From: an uncultured Oscillibacter sp.
Lineage (GTDB): Bacteria; Bacillota; Clostridia; Oscillospirales; Oscillospiraceae
Length of the DNA: 64,000 nucleotides
Direction: 5' to 3'
NCBI GenBank assembly: GCA_910578935.1
Contig: CAJTSM010000005.1
Location: forward strand, 74,793 to 138,792
The notes beneath the pieces were generated by a model that was given only the letters and a program-made list of their open reading frames with translations, ran no database searches and was not told the origin of the DNA. Below, in pieces: positions 34,801 to 42,593 of the stretch; position 1 is the first letter of the stretch; every line of letters begins with the position of its first letter. Both the position numbers and the translations under genes were made by a program.

Positions 34801-35635
34801 CGGCGCGGCCCTGGCCGCCAAACTAAAGGCGCGGATCCGGGAGGATGCCTCTGCGCTGTCCCGTCCCCCCGCCCTGGCTGTGGTGCTGGCGGGGGAGGAC
34901 GCCGCTTCCCAAATCTATGTCCGGGGCAAGGAACGAGACTGTGCCGAGTGCGGGATTCGCACCCGGACTCACCGTCTCCCGGCGGATGTCTCTCAGGAGG
35001 CCCTGCTGGCCCTGATAAATGACTTGAACCGGGATGAAGACGTGGACGGCGTCCTGGTTCAGCTCCCCCTGCCGGAGGGCTTGGAAGCCCGGCCCGTTCT
35101 CCATGCCCTTTCCCCGGAGAAGGATGTGGACTGCTTCCATCCGCTGAACACGGGACTGCTGGCTTTGGGGGAGCCCCGTTTTCTGCCCTGCACCCCGGCC
35201 GGGGTTCTGGCGCTGCTGGATGCCTATGAAGTCCCGGTCCGGAGGCGGCGCTGCGTTATCATCGGGCGGAGCCATTTGGTAGGCCGTCCCCTGGCGCAGC
35301 TCTTTACCGCCCGGGACGGTACGGTCACGCTCTGCCATTCGAAGACGAACGATTTGCCCGGCCTGACCCGCCAGGCGGATATTCTGGTTTCCGCCGCAGG
35401 CTGTCCCGGACTGGTGACGGCGGACATGGTAAAGCCTGGGGCGGCGGTGGTGGACGTCTCCATGAACCGGGGCGCGGACGGCAAACTGACAGGGGACGTG
35501 GACTACCCGGCGGTGGAGCCCGTCGCTGGTTTCCTCACCCCGGTTCCCGGGGGGGTGGGCCCGATGACCCGTGTCTGCTTGCTGCAAAATGTCCTCCGGG
35601 CGGCCCGGCTCCGGCAAGGAGAATCCCGGGATTGA
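34784..35635 (+). CDS. folD: Bifunctional methylenetetrahydrofolate dehydrogenase/cyclohydrolase
   Basis: A 283-residue FolD, which interconverts 5,10-methylene-, 5,10-methenyl- and 10-formyl-tetrahydrofolate using NADP+. The catalytic Tyr/Lys motif is QIYVRGKERDC, the substrate strand DGVLVQLPLPEGL, the cofactor motif VIIGRSHLVGRPLAQLF and the C-terminal signature PVPGGVGPMT. The start overlaps lgt by 17 bases and has GGAGGG upstream. It is the last gene of the four-gene operon and is followed 7 bases later by a strong terminator. Length is normal for the family. Confidence 0.97.
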   Translation: MAVKLDGAALAAKLKARIREDASALSRPPALAVVLAGEDAASQIYVRGKERDCAECGIRTRTHRLPADVSQEALLALINDLNRDEDVDGVLVQLPLPEGLEARPVLHALSPEKDVDCFHPLNTGLLALGEPRFLPCTPAGVLALLDAYEVPVRRRRCVIIGRSHLVGRPLAQLFTARDGTVTLCHSKTNDLPGLTRQADILVSAAGCPGLVTADMVKPGAAVVDVSMNRGADGKLTGDVDYPAVEPVAGFLTPVPGGVGPMTRVCLLQNVLRAARLRQGESRD

Positions 35636-35642
35636 TGATGGT

Positions 35643-35685
35643 AAAAACGTCAGTCGGTTTCGCTGAAACCGGCTGACGTTTTTTG
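35643..35685 (+). terminator. Terminator after folD
   Basis: AAAAACGTCAG-CGGTTTC and GAAACCG-CTGACGTTTTTT form a long stem with one mismatch and end in a six-base T-run. Confidence 0.92.
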
Positions 35686-35724
35686 TGTTAATTTCCGATT
35701 CTTTCACCGGACGCCCAGGAGGCG

Positions 35725-35752
35725 TTGACATTTTTTTCAGCTCTGGTATAAT
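35725..35752 (+). promoter_or_regulatory. Strong sigma-A promoter with no coding gene downstream
   Basis: Perfect TTGACA and TATAAT, 16-base spacer. It lies between the folD terminator and a second terminator at 35942-35978; no convincing reading frame with a ribosome site follows. Confidence 0.85.
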
Positions 35753-35758
35753 GAACAA

Positions 35759-35978
35759 AAAACATAGGATATGATAAAGTGGGTTGTGTTTTACGTACTG
35801 GTTTGTTCCCCGCCAGCCGCCGGAAAACCGTCCGGAGTTCAGCCCGCAACCCGCTTGCATCCCCGTTTCGCTTCTCCGTCCTTTCCCCGGCGCGGATGTC
35901 CGCGCAGGCCTTCCAACAGGCGCCGGCGGGACTGTGAAGACAAGGGCCAGCCTCTCCACCAGGCTGGCCCTTGGTTTT
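35759..35978 (+). ncRNA. Candidate structured small RNA of about 220 nt
   Basis: This stretch runs from a consensus promoter to a hairpin terminator. Visible pairings include a 10-bp stem (GTGGGTTGTG, 35779-35788, with CGCAACCCGC, 35845-35854, using G-U pairs), CCGG...CCGG and CTGG...CCAG hairpins within it, and GCGCGGA/TCCGCGC in the 3' half. An in-frame ATG at 35771 has no ribosome site and encodes an implausible Arg/Pro-rich product that runs through the terminator. Its size and setting recall housekeeping RNAs such as 6S, but I see no diagnostic sequence and do not assign a family. Confidence 0.55.
35942..35978. terminator. Terminator of the candidate small RNA
   Basis: AAGGGCCAGCCT and AGGCTGGCCCTT pair perfectly, followed on the plus strand by GGTTTTTG. 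It may also serve the converging SLH gene. Confidence 0.85.
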
Positions 35979-35982
35979 TGAT

Positions 35983-37425
35983 TCAGGCGATGCTGAACGC
36001 ACGGATACCGGTGGGACCGTCGGCGGCTCCGATTATCTCCTCAAAATTGGAGAAGTCGGGAAAGCTGATCTTCACGGCCTTGCCCATGGCTTTGATATCC
36101 ATGTCCATGTCCGCGGTCACGGTGATACTAGCGGTCAGGCTGTCCTGGCCGTCGGCGGCGTTCAGGCTTGCGTTCATGGACATATTGAGGGCCGCGCTTT
36201 TCAGGACGCCATCCCGGCCCACGGTGTAAGTGATGGTGCTGCCGTCCAGGCTGAGGGCCATGTCCATATCCAGACCCTCAACAGACAGCGCGCCCATGGC
36301 CTGCCCAAGCAGGCTGTTTATAATCCCGGCAAAGGCGTCGTTCAGAGTCAAAGTGTAAACGGTATGTTCATCGGAGCTTTTTATGGAGATGGTGTCGATG
36401 AAGGGCAGCATGGCGGTGTAGGTCCTTCCAGTAGACTGCTCCATCAAAGCCGTAAGGGCTTCCATGTCGATGCCCATATCCATAGGCATCCGGTAGGCGT
36501 CTGCGCCGGTGCGGACGTAGACCACGCCGTCTTTCAGCCAGTATTCCACGCGCTCGGATTCCGTGGTTTCTCCGTCGGTGACAGTGGTGGTCATGTCCAT
36601 GGCCATCTGGAAGTCTTTGTCCAGAACCATCTGGATGCTGCCCTTGAGAACGGCGTCGGCTTTTTGAGTCATATCCAATGTGGTTCCGCCGTCGGAACCC
36701 TTGACGCTGAGGTTCAGGCCGATCTCGGCTTCCACAGAGGCGTCAAGACCCTGAGAGGCTGCCGTGCCCGCGTGCTGAAGGGTCCGGTACGCCTCAATCT
36801 TGTCCGTGATCGGCTTAGCGGCGTAGGCATCGATCGCTCCGCTTTTGATAAGATGATCCAGCAGATAGGTGCCGCCGCCTTTCAGGTCTGCGCCCAGGGC
36901 CTGATACGTCAGGGATACCAGATCATCCCGGAGGAAGGTCCCGGAGAAGGCGGAGGTATCCAGCAAGCCAATGGACATGGCAAATTCCTGGGCGTTGGCG
37001 CTGGTGAAATCCTCATTGTCCTTGTAGCCCAGGGCCCGGAGCAGGGAAATGGTATAGGCCTTGCCGGTGCAAGGATTATCGCCGCCGAAGGTGGTGGCGG
37101 AGGTACCGCTGACCAAACCCTTGTCCGCAAGCCACGCGGCCCAGGGCGCGTCGGTTTCGTCCACGTCGGTGAAGGGGCACTTCAATTCCCCCGCGGCGTA
37201 GGCGGCCTTAGCCTCCTCCTCCGCACCGAAGAGGCGGACCAGCATGATGGCGGCCTGGGTCCGGGTGGGGGCCTTGTCCAGGGCGAAGCCGCCGGCGCCG
37301 CCCTTGAGCAAACCGGCGGCGGCCAGCTCCGCCGCCGGGCCGTCGAAGCTGGAGGCGGAGGCAGTGACGCACAGCAGCCCCGCCAGTGTCAGCGTGGTGA
37401 GCAGGATCGTTAAAAAGCGTTTCAT
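35983..37425 (-). CDS. Exported SLH-type protein with lipid-binding-like C-terminal domain
   Basis: A 480-residue secreted protein. Signal peptide KRFLTILLTTLTLAGLLCVTASA is followed by degenerate S-layer homology repeats (about residues 28-190: APTRTQAAIMLVRLFG, CPFTDVDETDAPWAAWLADKGL, YTISLLRALGYKD). From about residue 210 there is a beta-rich region with repeated long strands (VEAEIGLNLSVKG, AYRMPMDMGID, ITASITVTADMDM) that resembles LppX/DUF6612-type lipoprotein domains. These often bind lipids or hydrophobic ligands, but the match is by general pattern only. The promoter TTGACG-17-TACAAT precedes it. It is monocistronic. Confidence 0.75.
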   Translation of the reverse strand: MKRFLTILLTTLTLAGLLCVTASASSFDGPAAELAAAGLLKGGAGGFALDKAPTRTQAAIMLVRLFGAEEEAKAAYAAGELKCPFTDVDETDAPWAAWLADKGLVSGTSATTFGGDNPCTGKAYTISLLRALGYKDNEDFTSANAQEFAMSIGLLDTSAFSGTFLRDDLVSLTYQALGADLKGGGTYLLDHLIKSGAIDAYAAKPITDKIEAYRTLQHAGTAASQGLDASVEAEIGLNLSVKGSDGGTTLDMTQKADAVLKGSIQMVLDKDFQMAMDMTTTVTDGETTESERVEYWLKDGVVYVRTGADAYRMPMDMGIDMEALTALMEQSTGRTYTAMLPFIDTISIKSSDEHTVYTLTLNDAFAGIINSLLGQAMGALSVEGLDMDMALSLDGSTITYTVGRDGVLKSAALNMSMNASLNAADGQDSLTASITVTADMDMDIKAMGKAVKISFPDFSNFEEIIGAADGPTGIRAFSIA

Positions 37426-37478
37426 AAAAAGTCTCCTCTCTACTCCGGCGGCAGCCCGCCGGCATAATGCGTGATTCC

Positions 37479-37507
37479 ATTGTATACCTGTAAAAAACCG
37501 CCGTCAA
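37479..37507 (-). promoter_or_regulatory. Promoter of the SLH-type protein gene
   Basis: On the minus strand TTGACG (37507-37502) and TACAAT (37484-37479) are 17 bases apart. Confidence 0.7.
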
Positions 37508-37530
37508 GAGCCGCGGTGTTGGGAAAAAAT

Positions 37531-38277
37531 TCAAAAGATGCACAGTGCTGTAAAGCAGGGGCCATGGCTTCCCAGGCCCTCCACATAGTAGCCTGTCTCA
37601 CTCCGGAGGCCCTTCAGGTTCAGCACATCTCCCAAGACGGCCTCCCGGCAGTAATTGATCTGGAATTCCCGGGGCGTCTGAATTTGCAGATCCCCCGGCA
37701 GGGCGTCCCAGATGATGTCTCCGTAATTGCCGCTGAAAAGGTGCCCGTTGCCGTCCAGGTCGGACCAGCGGACTTCCCGGGTTCCCAGATCTTCCCGGGT
37801 TCCGGCAGGGAGAGTGATTTTCCGCGTTTCCGGGCAGTCCAGGGGCCGGTCCGAAGTCATCAGGGGTTTGGAGGCAAATGCGGAGGGGCGCATGATCTTC
37901 CGGGTTTCAGGATCTACCAGAATCCAGTCGGTCCGGGCGGAAACCCGGACCAGGCCCGCTTGGTCCGCCATCTCGTAGTTCCGTCTCATGTGGGCGGCTT
38001 TTGGCCCGGCTTCCCAGGTGGTGATGTCCAATACGTCTCCCGCCCGGGGGCAGATGTGGATCTTAAGCGCCGCCCGGGAGAGAAGAAATACCTCCCGGTT
38101 GGCCCACAACACGTCATGGGTCAGGCCCCTGGCGTCGTAGTCGTATCCGGCAAAGGCTCCCAGGCGGCTTAAAAGCGCCGCCACCCGGACCCGCTGGTCC
38201 CGGTCACAATCCCAAAAGACCAGCTCCTCCTGCCGGAAATAGCCGTTTTCATAGAGCCTCTGTTTAAAATCTTCCAT
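37531..38277 (-). CDS. Acyl-ACP thioesterase family protein
   Basis: A 248-residue double hot-dog thioesterase. The N-terminal module begins YFRQEELVFWDCDRDQRVR and contains the RRNYEM strand. The second module has EVRWSDLDGNGHLFSGNYGDIIWDALP, where the D-x-N-x-H pattern provides the catalytic residues, and ends in EFQINYCREAVLGD. Such enzymes release free fatty acids from acyl-ACP. I chose ATG 38277 (EDFKQRLYENG) with GAGG 13 bases upstream. ATG 38301, which overlaps the preceding stop as TAATG, is a plausible alternative and adds eight residues. It is the last gene of a four-gene operon with the ThrE exporter and a SUFU protein. Confidence 0.88.
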   Translation of the reverse strand: MEDFKQRLYENGYFRQEELVFWDCDRDQRVRVAALLSRLGAFAGYDYDARGLTHDVLWANREVFLLSRAALKIHICPRAGDVLDITTWEAGPKAAHMRRNYEMADQAGLVRVSARTDWILVDPETRKIMRPSAFASKPLMTSDRPLDCPETRKITLPAGTREDLGTREVRWSDLDGNGHLFSGNYGDIIWDALPGDLQIQTPREFQINYCREAVLGDVLNLKGLRSETGYYVEGLGSHGPCFTALCIF

Positions 38278-38300
38278 GGTAAATTCGCATCCTCGATTCA

Positions 38301-38747
38301 TTACTTCTTGGGCGGGCGGAGCCGGGGAAAGATTGCCCGGAAAATGGAAGAGGCCAGCATGGCGCCCACCGCCAGTGCCGCCGCCATGCCGAAGGTATGG
38401 AGCAGGGTGCTGAGAAACAGGCTTGTCTCCCCCGCCACACAATGCCGCATAGCGTAATAAATACCTCCCCCGGGAACTAAAGGCAGTAAGGCCACCAGTA
38501 CGTAGCCCGTCACCGGGCAGCGCCGGACCCGGCTCATCACCTCAGCGAAGACGCCGATGGCCGCCGCCGCCAGGAAGGCGGAAAAAATACCCTTGCCCCC
38601 CAGCAGGTACACCAGCCAGCCCAGGGCCCCGCCCACTCCGGCAATAAGCTTTCCGCAGCCGTGGATATTGAACATCAGCGTGAAGCCCACACAGGCCAGG
38701 AAGGCGCAGAGGCAAGGCAGAGCGTAGTCCCAAAATACCGTTTCCAT
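38301..38747 (-). CDS. Threonine/serine exporter, small subunit (ThrE C-terminal half)
   Basis: A 148-residue membrane protein with four to five helices corresponding to the C-terminal half of ThrE (DUF3815 type). The family motif VPGGGIYYAMRH is present, as is the helix start DYALPCLCAFLACVGFTLMFNI. With the larger product encoded just upstream, it should form an exporter of threonine and serine. The split into two genes is the usual arrangement in Firmicutes, not a frameshift: both have good ribosome sites and the gap between them is 9 bases. Substrate is inferred from the family. Confidence 0.88.
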   Translation of the reverse strand: METVFWDYALPCLCAFLACVGFTLMFNIHGCGKLIAGVGGALGWLVYLLGGKGIFSAFLAAAAIGVFAEVMSRVRRCPVTGYVLVALLPLVPGGGIYYAMRHCVAGETSLFLSTLLHTFGMAAALAVGAMLASSIFRAIFPRLRPPKK

Positions 38748-38756
38748 GCGTCCTCC

Positions 38757-39518
38757 TTATAAAAATCCGCCCAGAGCCTGCCCCGCCGCCGCGCCCAGGG
38801 CAATGGCGGAAGCCACTAAAATCGCGTCCGCCGTGCGGCTCAGGGCGGAGAAGGTATCCCCGGCCATGATCTCCCGCATGGCGTTGGTCAGGGCCACACC
38901 GGGGACCAGGACCATCAGTGTGGAGATTGTCACCACGTCCACACTTTCCCCTAGCCCCGCTTTCACCAGCGCCAGCGACAAGAATGCCGCCACGGCGCTG
39001 CAAACCGCCGTGCGGAAAAAGCTGTTGGCCCCGATAAACCGCCCGCCGTAAAGCAGGCAGAGGCCCACCGCCAGGCCGCAGAGGAACGCAGAAGCCGTGT
39101 CCCCAAAACCGCCGCCGAACAGCGGGGCAAAAAAGGCGGGGGCGGCTCCGTAACCCAGCAGCATCATCCGGGGGGAATGCCGGGGAATGGCCTCCGACAG
39201 GGCGTCGACCGCTGTTTGGGCCTCATCCAGGGGCGGCGTTTCGGCACAGAGGCGGCGGCAGAGGCTGTTGCACCGCTCCAGCAGCTCAATGTCCGTGCCG
39301 TGGGCGGGGACCCGGCGCATCCGGGTAACCGGATGGCCCTCCGGCGTCGCCACGCTGACGATCAGGCAGTTGGGTATGGCAAAAACTTCCGGGGCCTCCA
39401 GGCCGTAGGCATGGAGCAGCCGCCGGGCGGACTCCTCCACCCGGTAGATCTCCGCGCCGCTGTACATCAGCTGATAACCCAGCTCCGCCGCCATATTCAG
39501 CAGCTTATCGTAATCCAT
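38757..39518 (-). CDS. Threonine/serine exporter, large subunit (ThrE N-terminal half)
   Basis: A 253-residue protein of the ThrE/DUF1212 type. A cytoplasmic N-terminal region holds the family motif LMYSGAEIYRVEESARRLL and FAIPNCLIVSV. Five or so helices follow, with LVPGVALTNAMREIMAGDTFSALSR, a highly conserved stretch. It partners the small subunit encoded downstream. The start lies 3 bases after the stop of the SUFU-domain gene, so translation is probably coupled. Export of threonine or serine is known for the Corynebacterium homologue; here it is inferred. Confidence 0.9.
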   Translation of the reverse strand: MDYDKLLNMAAELGYQLMYSGAEIYRVEESARRLLHAYGLEAPEVFAIPNCLIVSVATPEGHPVTRMRRVPAHGTDIELLERCNSLCRRLCAETPPLDEAQTAVDALSEAIPRHSPRMMLLGYGAAPAFFAPLFGGGFGDTASAFLCGLAVGLCLLYGGRFIGANSFFRTAVCSAVAAFLSLALVKAGLGESVDVVTISTLMVLVPGVALTNAMREIMAGDTFSALSRTADAILVASAIALGAAAGQALGGFL

Positions 39519-39521
39519 CTC

Positions 39522-40334
39522 TCAGTCCAGTATCTCCTTGAAATCCTCGCAGAAATTAGGCCGGTGGATGTCCAGCACCACGGGGAGCTTTCCGTCCGCA
39601 AAGCGCTGGCTCAGACGCTCCATGCCGTATTTCAGCTTGAATTCAATCTCCTCCTTATAGGCGGGGATCAGCAGGTAGAAGCGGATCTCCTTTCCCTCCT
39701 CCGTGGTCAGAGGCGGAACCAGAGAGAGGCTGTCCAGCACCGCGCCGCCAAAGCCCAGGCCGTTGCAGATGGGAGTGTAGTCCGGCCCATTGGGGATCGT
39801 GTGGCCCCAGCCCAGCCAAGTTTTGTACTCATGGGGAAAACGGGCCAGGAATTTCAGCATCTGGATGGGCCAGAAACGCTCATGGGGCAGATCTTTGGTG
39901 TTGGCGCCTACTTCCCCCAGGTCCCAATTTCCGGGAAGGAGCATGTAGAGCTCCGCGTATTTCAAGTCCTCCCGGTCTGAAAGTTCCTCCGGCAGGTTCA
40001 TGGGCAGGTCGCTCATGCCGGTGGTGTAGAGAAGGCAGCAGTCATCTCCCTTGGGGGGCCGGAGAACATGGACGTCGATGTGGACCAGATCGCTGATGAT
40101 TTCATGGTAGACAAAGCCCTCCCAACCCGGGAAAATTTTTTCCATATGCTTTTCAATGTCTTCCATGGAGACACATACATCCTCCGGTGGGCGGAAGCCC
40201 CGGTTTTCCGGGGTCTGATAGCGGTAAATGGCGGAGCCGCCGGGGGAGTATTCCTCCGTTTCAGGAGCGGTGTTTGTCCTTCGCTCCCGGGGCGGGGATT
40301 CTTTTTTCCTTTTAAACTTGTCCAACAGGCCCAT
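39522..40334 (-). CDS. Suppressor-of-fused (SUFU) domain protein
   Basis: A 270-residue cytoplasmic protein. After a charged N terminus (DKFKRKKESPPRERR) it carries a SUFU domain: IFPGWEGFVYHEIISDLVHIDVHVL, LLYTTGMSDLPMNLPEE, YAELYMLLPGNWDLGE and GWGHTIPNGPDYTPI are characteristic. In bacteria SUFU proteins are often immunity proteins of polymorphic toxin systems, or stand alone. No toxin gene is adjacent here; instead it leads an operon with the ThrE exporter and a thioesterase. Ribosome site AAGGAGG. Its role in this setting is unknown. Confidence 0.88.
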   Translation of the reverse strand: MGLLDKFKRKKESPPRERRTNTAPETEEYSPGGSAIYRYQTPENRGFRPPEDVCVSMEDIEKHMEKIFPGWEGFVYHEIISDLVHIDVHVLRPPKGDDCCLLYTTGMSDLPMNLPEELSDREDLKYAELYMLLPGNWDLGEVGANTKDLPHERFWPIQMLKFLARFPHEYKTWLGWGHTIPNGPDYTPICNGLGFGGAVLDSLSLVPPLTTEEGKEIRFYLLIPAYKEEIEFKLKYGMERLSQRFADGKLPVVLDIHRPNFCEDFKEILD

Positions 40335-40404
40335 GGCCGAACCCTCCTTGCGAAATTCACGGAAACGCTTCCTCTATCCTACTCCTTTTCCGGTCCGCTG
40401 GCAA

Positions 40405-40433
40405 TTGTTTTTTCCGAAGAGATGCGGTACAAT
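40405..40433 (+). promoter_or_regulatory. Promoter of the exonuclease III gene
   Basis: TTGTTT and TACAAT with a 17-base spacer, 41 bases before the start codon. Confidence 0.7.
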
Positions 40434-40473
40434 AAGAGGTATTAACAATCTCAGATTCAAAAGAGGTGCTTTT

Positions 40474-41232
40474 ATGAAACTGGTTTCCTGGAATGTCAAC
40501 GGCCTCCGGGCCTGCCTGAAAAAGGGCTTTCTGGACTTCTGCGCCTTTGCCGACGCCGATGTGATCTGTCTCCAAGAGACGAAAATGCGGCCGGAGCAGG
40601 CGGAGTTTGACCTCCCGGGCTACGAGAGGTTTTGGAACAGCGCGGACAAGGCGGGCTACTCCGGCACCGCTGTGTTCACCCGGCGGAAGCCCCTGAATGT
40701 CACCTATGACTTCGGCATTGATGAACACCGCCACGAAGGGCGGATCATCACGGCGGAGTTTGAAGAGTTTTATCTGGTCTGCTGCTACACCCCCAACTCC
40801 AAGGACCAGCTCCTTCGCCTGGATTACCGCATGGCCTGGGAGGATGACCTGCGGGATTATCTCCTGGAGCTGGACGCGGTGAAGCCGGTGGTCTACTGCG
40901 GGGACCTGAACGTGGCCCACCGGGAAATTGACCTGAAAAACCCGGGCCCCAACCGCCGGAACCCCGGCTTTACCGATGAAGAGCGGGAGAAGATGACGAA
41001 GCTCCTGGACTCCGGCTTTGTGGACACTTTCCGGGCCCTGTATCCGGACAAGACCGGAGCCTACTCCTGGTGGAGCTACCGGGGCCGGGCCCGGGAAAAC
41101 AACACCGGGTGGAGAATTGATTACTTCATCGTTTCGGAGCGCCTCCGGAGCCGTATCCGCAGCGCCGACATCTGGAGCGAAGTTCACGGCAGCGACCACT
41201 GCCCCGTGGTATTGGAATTGACGGAAGGATAA
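40474..41232 (+). CDS. xth: Exodeoxyribonuclease III / AP endonuclease
   Basis: A 252-residue Mg2+-dependent enzyme of the EEP superfamily that cleaves at abasic sites and removes 3' blocking groups. Active-site motifs are all present: KLVSWNVNGLRA, CLQETKM (catalytic Glu), CYTPNS, YCGDLNVAHREIDL (Asp and Asn), WRIDYFIVSE and the terminal GSDHCPVVLEL (Asp-His). ATG 40474 has AAGAGGTG upstream. The gene is monocistronic, with its own promoter and terminator, between divergent and convergent neighbours. Confidence 0.96.
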   Translation: MKLVSWNVNGLRACLKKGFLDFCAFADADVICLQETKMRPEQAEFDLPGYERFWNSADKAGYSGTAVFTRRKPLNVTYDFGIDEHRHEGRIITAEFEEFYLVCCYTPNSKDQLLRLDYRMAWEDDLRDYLLELDAVKPVVYCGDLNVAHREIDLKNPGPNRRNPGFTDEEREKMTKLLDSGFVDTFRALYPDKTGAYSWWSYRGRARENNTGWRIDYFIVSERLRSRIRSADIWSEVHGSDHCPVVLELTEG

Positions 41233-41234
41233 AG

Positions 41235-41270
41235 AAAGCGGAGGAGGGAAGCGTCCCTTCTCCGCTTTTG
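41235..41270. terminator. Terminator between xth and htrA-like gene
   Basis: AAAGCGGAG-AGGG and CCCT-CTCCGCTTTT form a stem with T-run rightward and A-run leftward. Confidence 0.88.
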
Positions 41271-41273
41271 CGC

Positions 41274-42587
41274 TTATTCCGCCGCTTCCTCCAGCTCCAG
41301 AGTGACCTCCAGAATTTCCCCGTCCCGCAGAAGGGTTAGGGTTAATTCATCGCCCAGGTAAAGCTTTCGCCGGACGCGAAACAGATCCTGGGTAGTCTGA
41401 ATCTTCTCTCCCTGGGCAGCGGTGATATAATCCCCGGCCAAAACCCCCGCTTTCTCGGCGGCGGTGCCGGGTTCCACGGAGTCCACCAAGAGCCCGCGCT
41501 CATCCGTGATAACCATAATGCCCAGCCGGGGCTCCGGCTGGACCTCTCCCCATTTCAGCAGGTCATTGACGATTCGCTCCAGCTGAGCGGTGGGAATGGC
41601 AAAGCCCAAGCCTTCCACGCTGTCCTGATTCCAGGACATATACTTCGCCACATTGATGCCCACTACCTGGCCCCGGTCGTTGATGAGGGGACCGCCGGAG
41701 TTGCCGGAGTTCAGGGCGGCGTTGGTCTGGAGCAGGGTCATGGTCCGGCCCTCCACCTCAATGTTCCGGTCAATGGCGGAGATGATGCCGTTGGTCAGCG
41801 TGCCACGGAGCCGCCGGGGGGCGCCGATGGCGTATACCGGGTCCCCCACCACCAGCTGCTCTGAATCCCCAAAGGGCGCGGCGGGCAGCGTTCCCATGCC
41901 CGCCAATTCTCCGGGAGGGACTTTGAGCACCGCCAGGTCGCTGTTCTCGTCTCCGGCCGCAAAGCAGACCTCCATCATATAGCCGCTGTCCAGGGTAATG
42001 TAACACTTGCTGCCGCCCTGGACTACGTGGTGGTTGGTGAGGATATAACCGTCCTCCGTGAAAATGACGCCGGTGCCCACGGAGATGCCGTCCCCCGTTT
42101 CACAGTGCACCGTCACCACCGCCGGATTCAGCCGGCGGTAGACTTCTTGGGCCGTCAGAGCCTCTCCCAGCTCCCGATCCACGGCCAGAGCCGCTCCCTG
42201 GTCCGCGGGCCAGCCGGGGATTGTGATCTCCTGCGTCTCATAGACGGCGTCCCCCGGCTGCCACTCGTCCCGGAAAGCCAGATGTTCCACCGTCTTGGCG
42301 GCGGCCGTCAGGCCCACCAGCGCCGCCACGCAGATCAAAAACCGGTAGAGGCCCTGCTTCCGGCCGGGGCGGCGCCGGTCCTGCCGCTTCTTCCGGGAGG
42401 AGGCAGGCCTTTGCCTCCCGGAGGGGACGGGGCGGCGGTAAGACTCCACCACCTCCCGGCAGTCCGGCTGGCGGTAGACCTCCACAATCTCCCGCGGGTC
42501 CCGCGGTTCCCCGCCGCTCCGAAGAGGGGCGCGATAGATTTCCACAATTTCACCGGGCAGCCGCCCGGCCGGTTCCCATTTTCCCAT
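41274..42587 (-). CDS. HtrA/DegP-like membrane-anchored serine protease with PDZ domain
   Basis: A 437-residue protease. The cytoplasmic N terminus (about residues 1-85) carries three copies of an (E/D)xVExYRxP motif: GEIVEIYRAP, REIVEVYRQP and REVVESYRRP. A basic stretch (SSRKKRQDRRRPGRKQG) and one membrane helix (about 82-102) follow. The extracytoplasmic trypsin-like domain has His in ILTNHHVVQGG, Asp in ENSDLAVLKV and Ser in ALNSGNSGGPLIN. A PDZ domain ends the protein (VEPGTAAEKAGVLAGDYITA). It degrades or refolds damaged envelope proteins. It follows a response regulator and kinase in one operon, as htrA genes do under CssRS-type stress control. Confidence 0.94.
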   Translation of the reverse strand: MGKWEPAGRLPGEIVEIYRAPLRSGGEPRDPREIVEVYRQPDCREVVESYRRPVPSGRQRPASSRKKRQDRRRPGRKQGLYRFLICVAALVGLTAAAKTVEHLAFRDEWQPGDAVYETQEITIPGWPADQGAALAVDRELGEALTAQEVYRRLNPAVVTVHCETGDGISVGTGVIFTEDGYILTNHHVVQGGSKCYITLDSGYMMEVCFAAGDENSDLAVLKVPPGELAGMGTLPAAPFGDSEQLVVGDPVYAIGAPRRLRGTLTNGIISAIDRNIEVEGRTMTLLQTNAALNSGNSGGPLINDRGQVVGINVAKYMSWNQDSVEGLGFAIPTAQLERIVNDLLKWGEVQPEPRLGIMVITDERGLLVDSVEPGTAAEKAGVLAGDYITAAQGEKIQTTQDLFRVRRKLYLGDELTLTLLRDGEILEVTLELEEAAE

Positions 42588-42593
42588 GCTCCC

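Noticed and set aside
35759..35978. Naming the candidate RNA as 6S (SsrS)
   Set aside because: Size and promoter fit, but I could not trace the long rod-like hairpin with central bubble, so only a neutral ncRNA call is made.
35771..36229. A 152-codon plus-strand frame beginning inside the candidate small RNA
   Set aside because: It lacks a ribosome site, is Arg/Pro-rich, passes through a strong terminator and ends inside the opposite gene.
38301..39518. The two ThrE genes as one frameshifted gene
   Set aside because: Each has its own ribosome site and the two-gene form is the normal state in Firmicutes.
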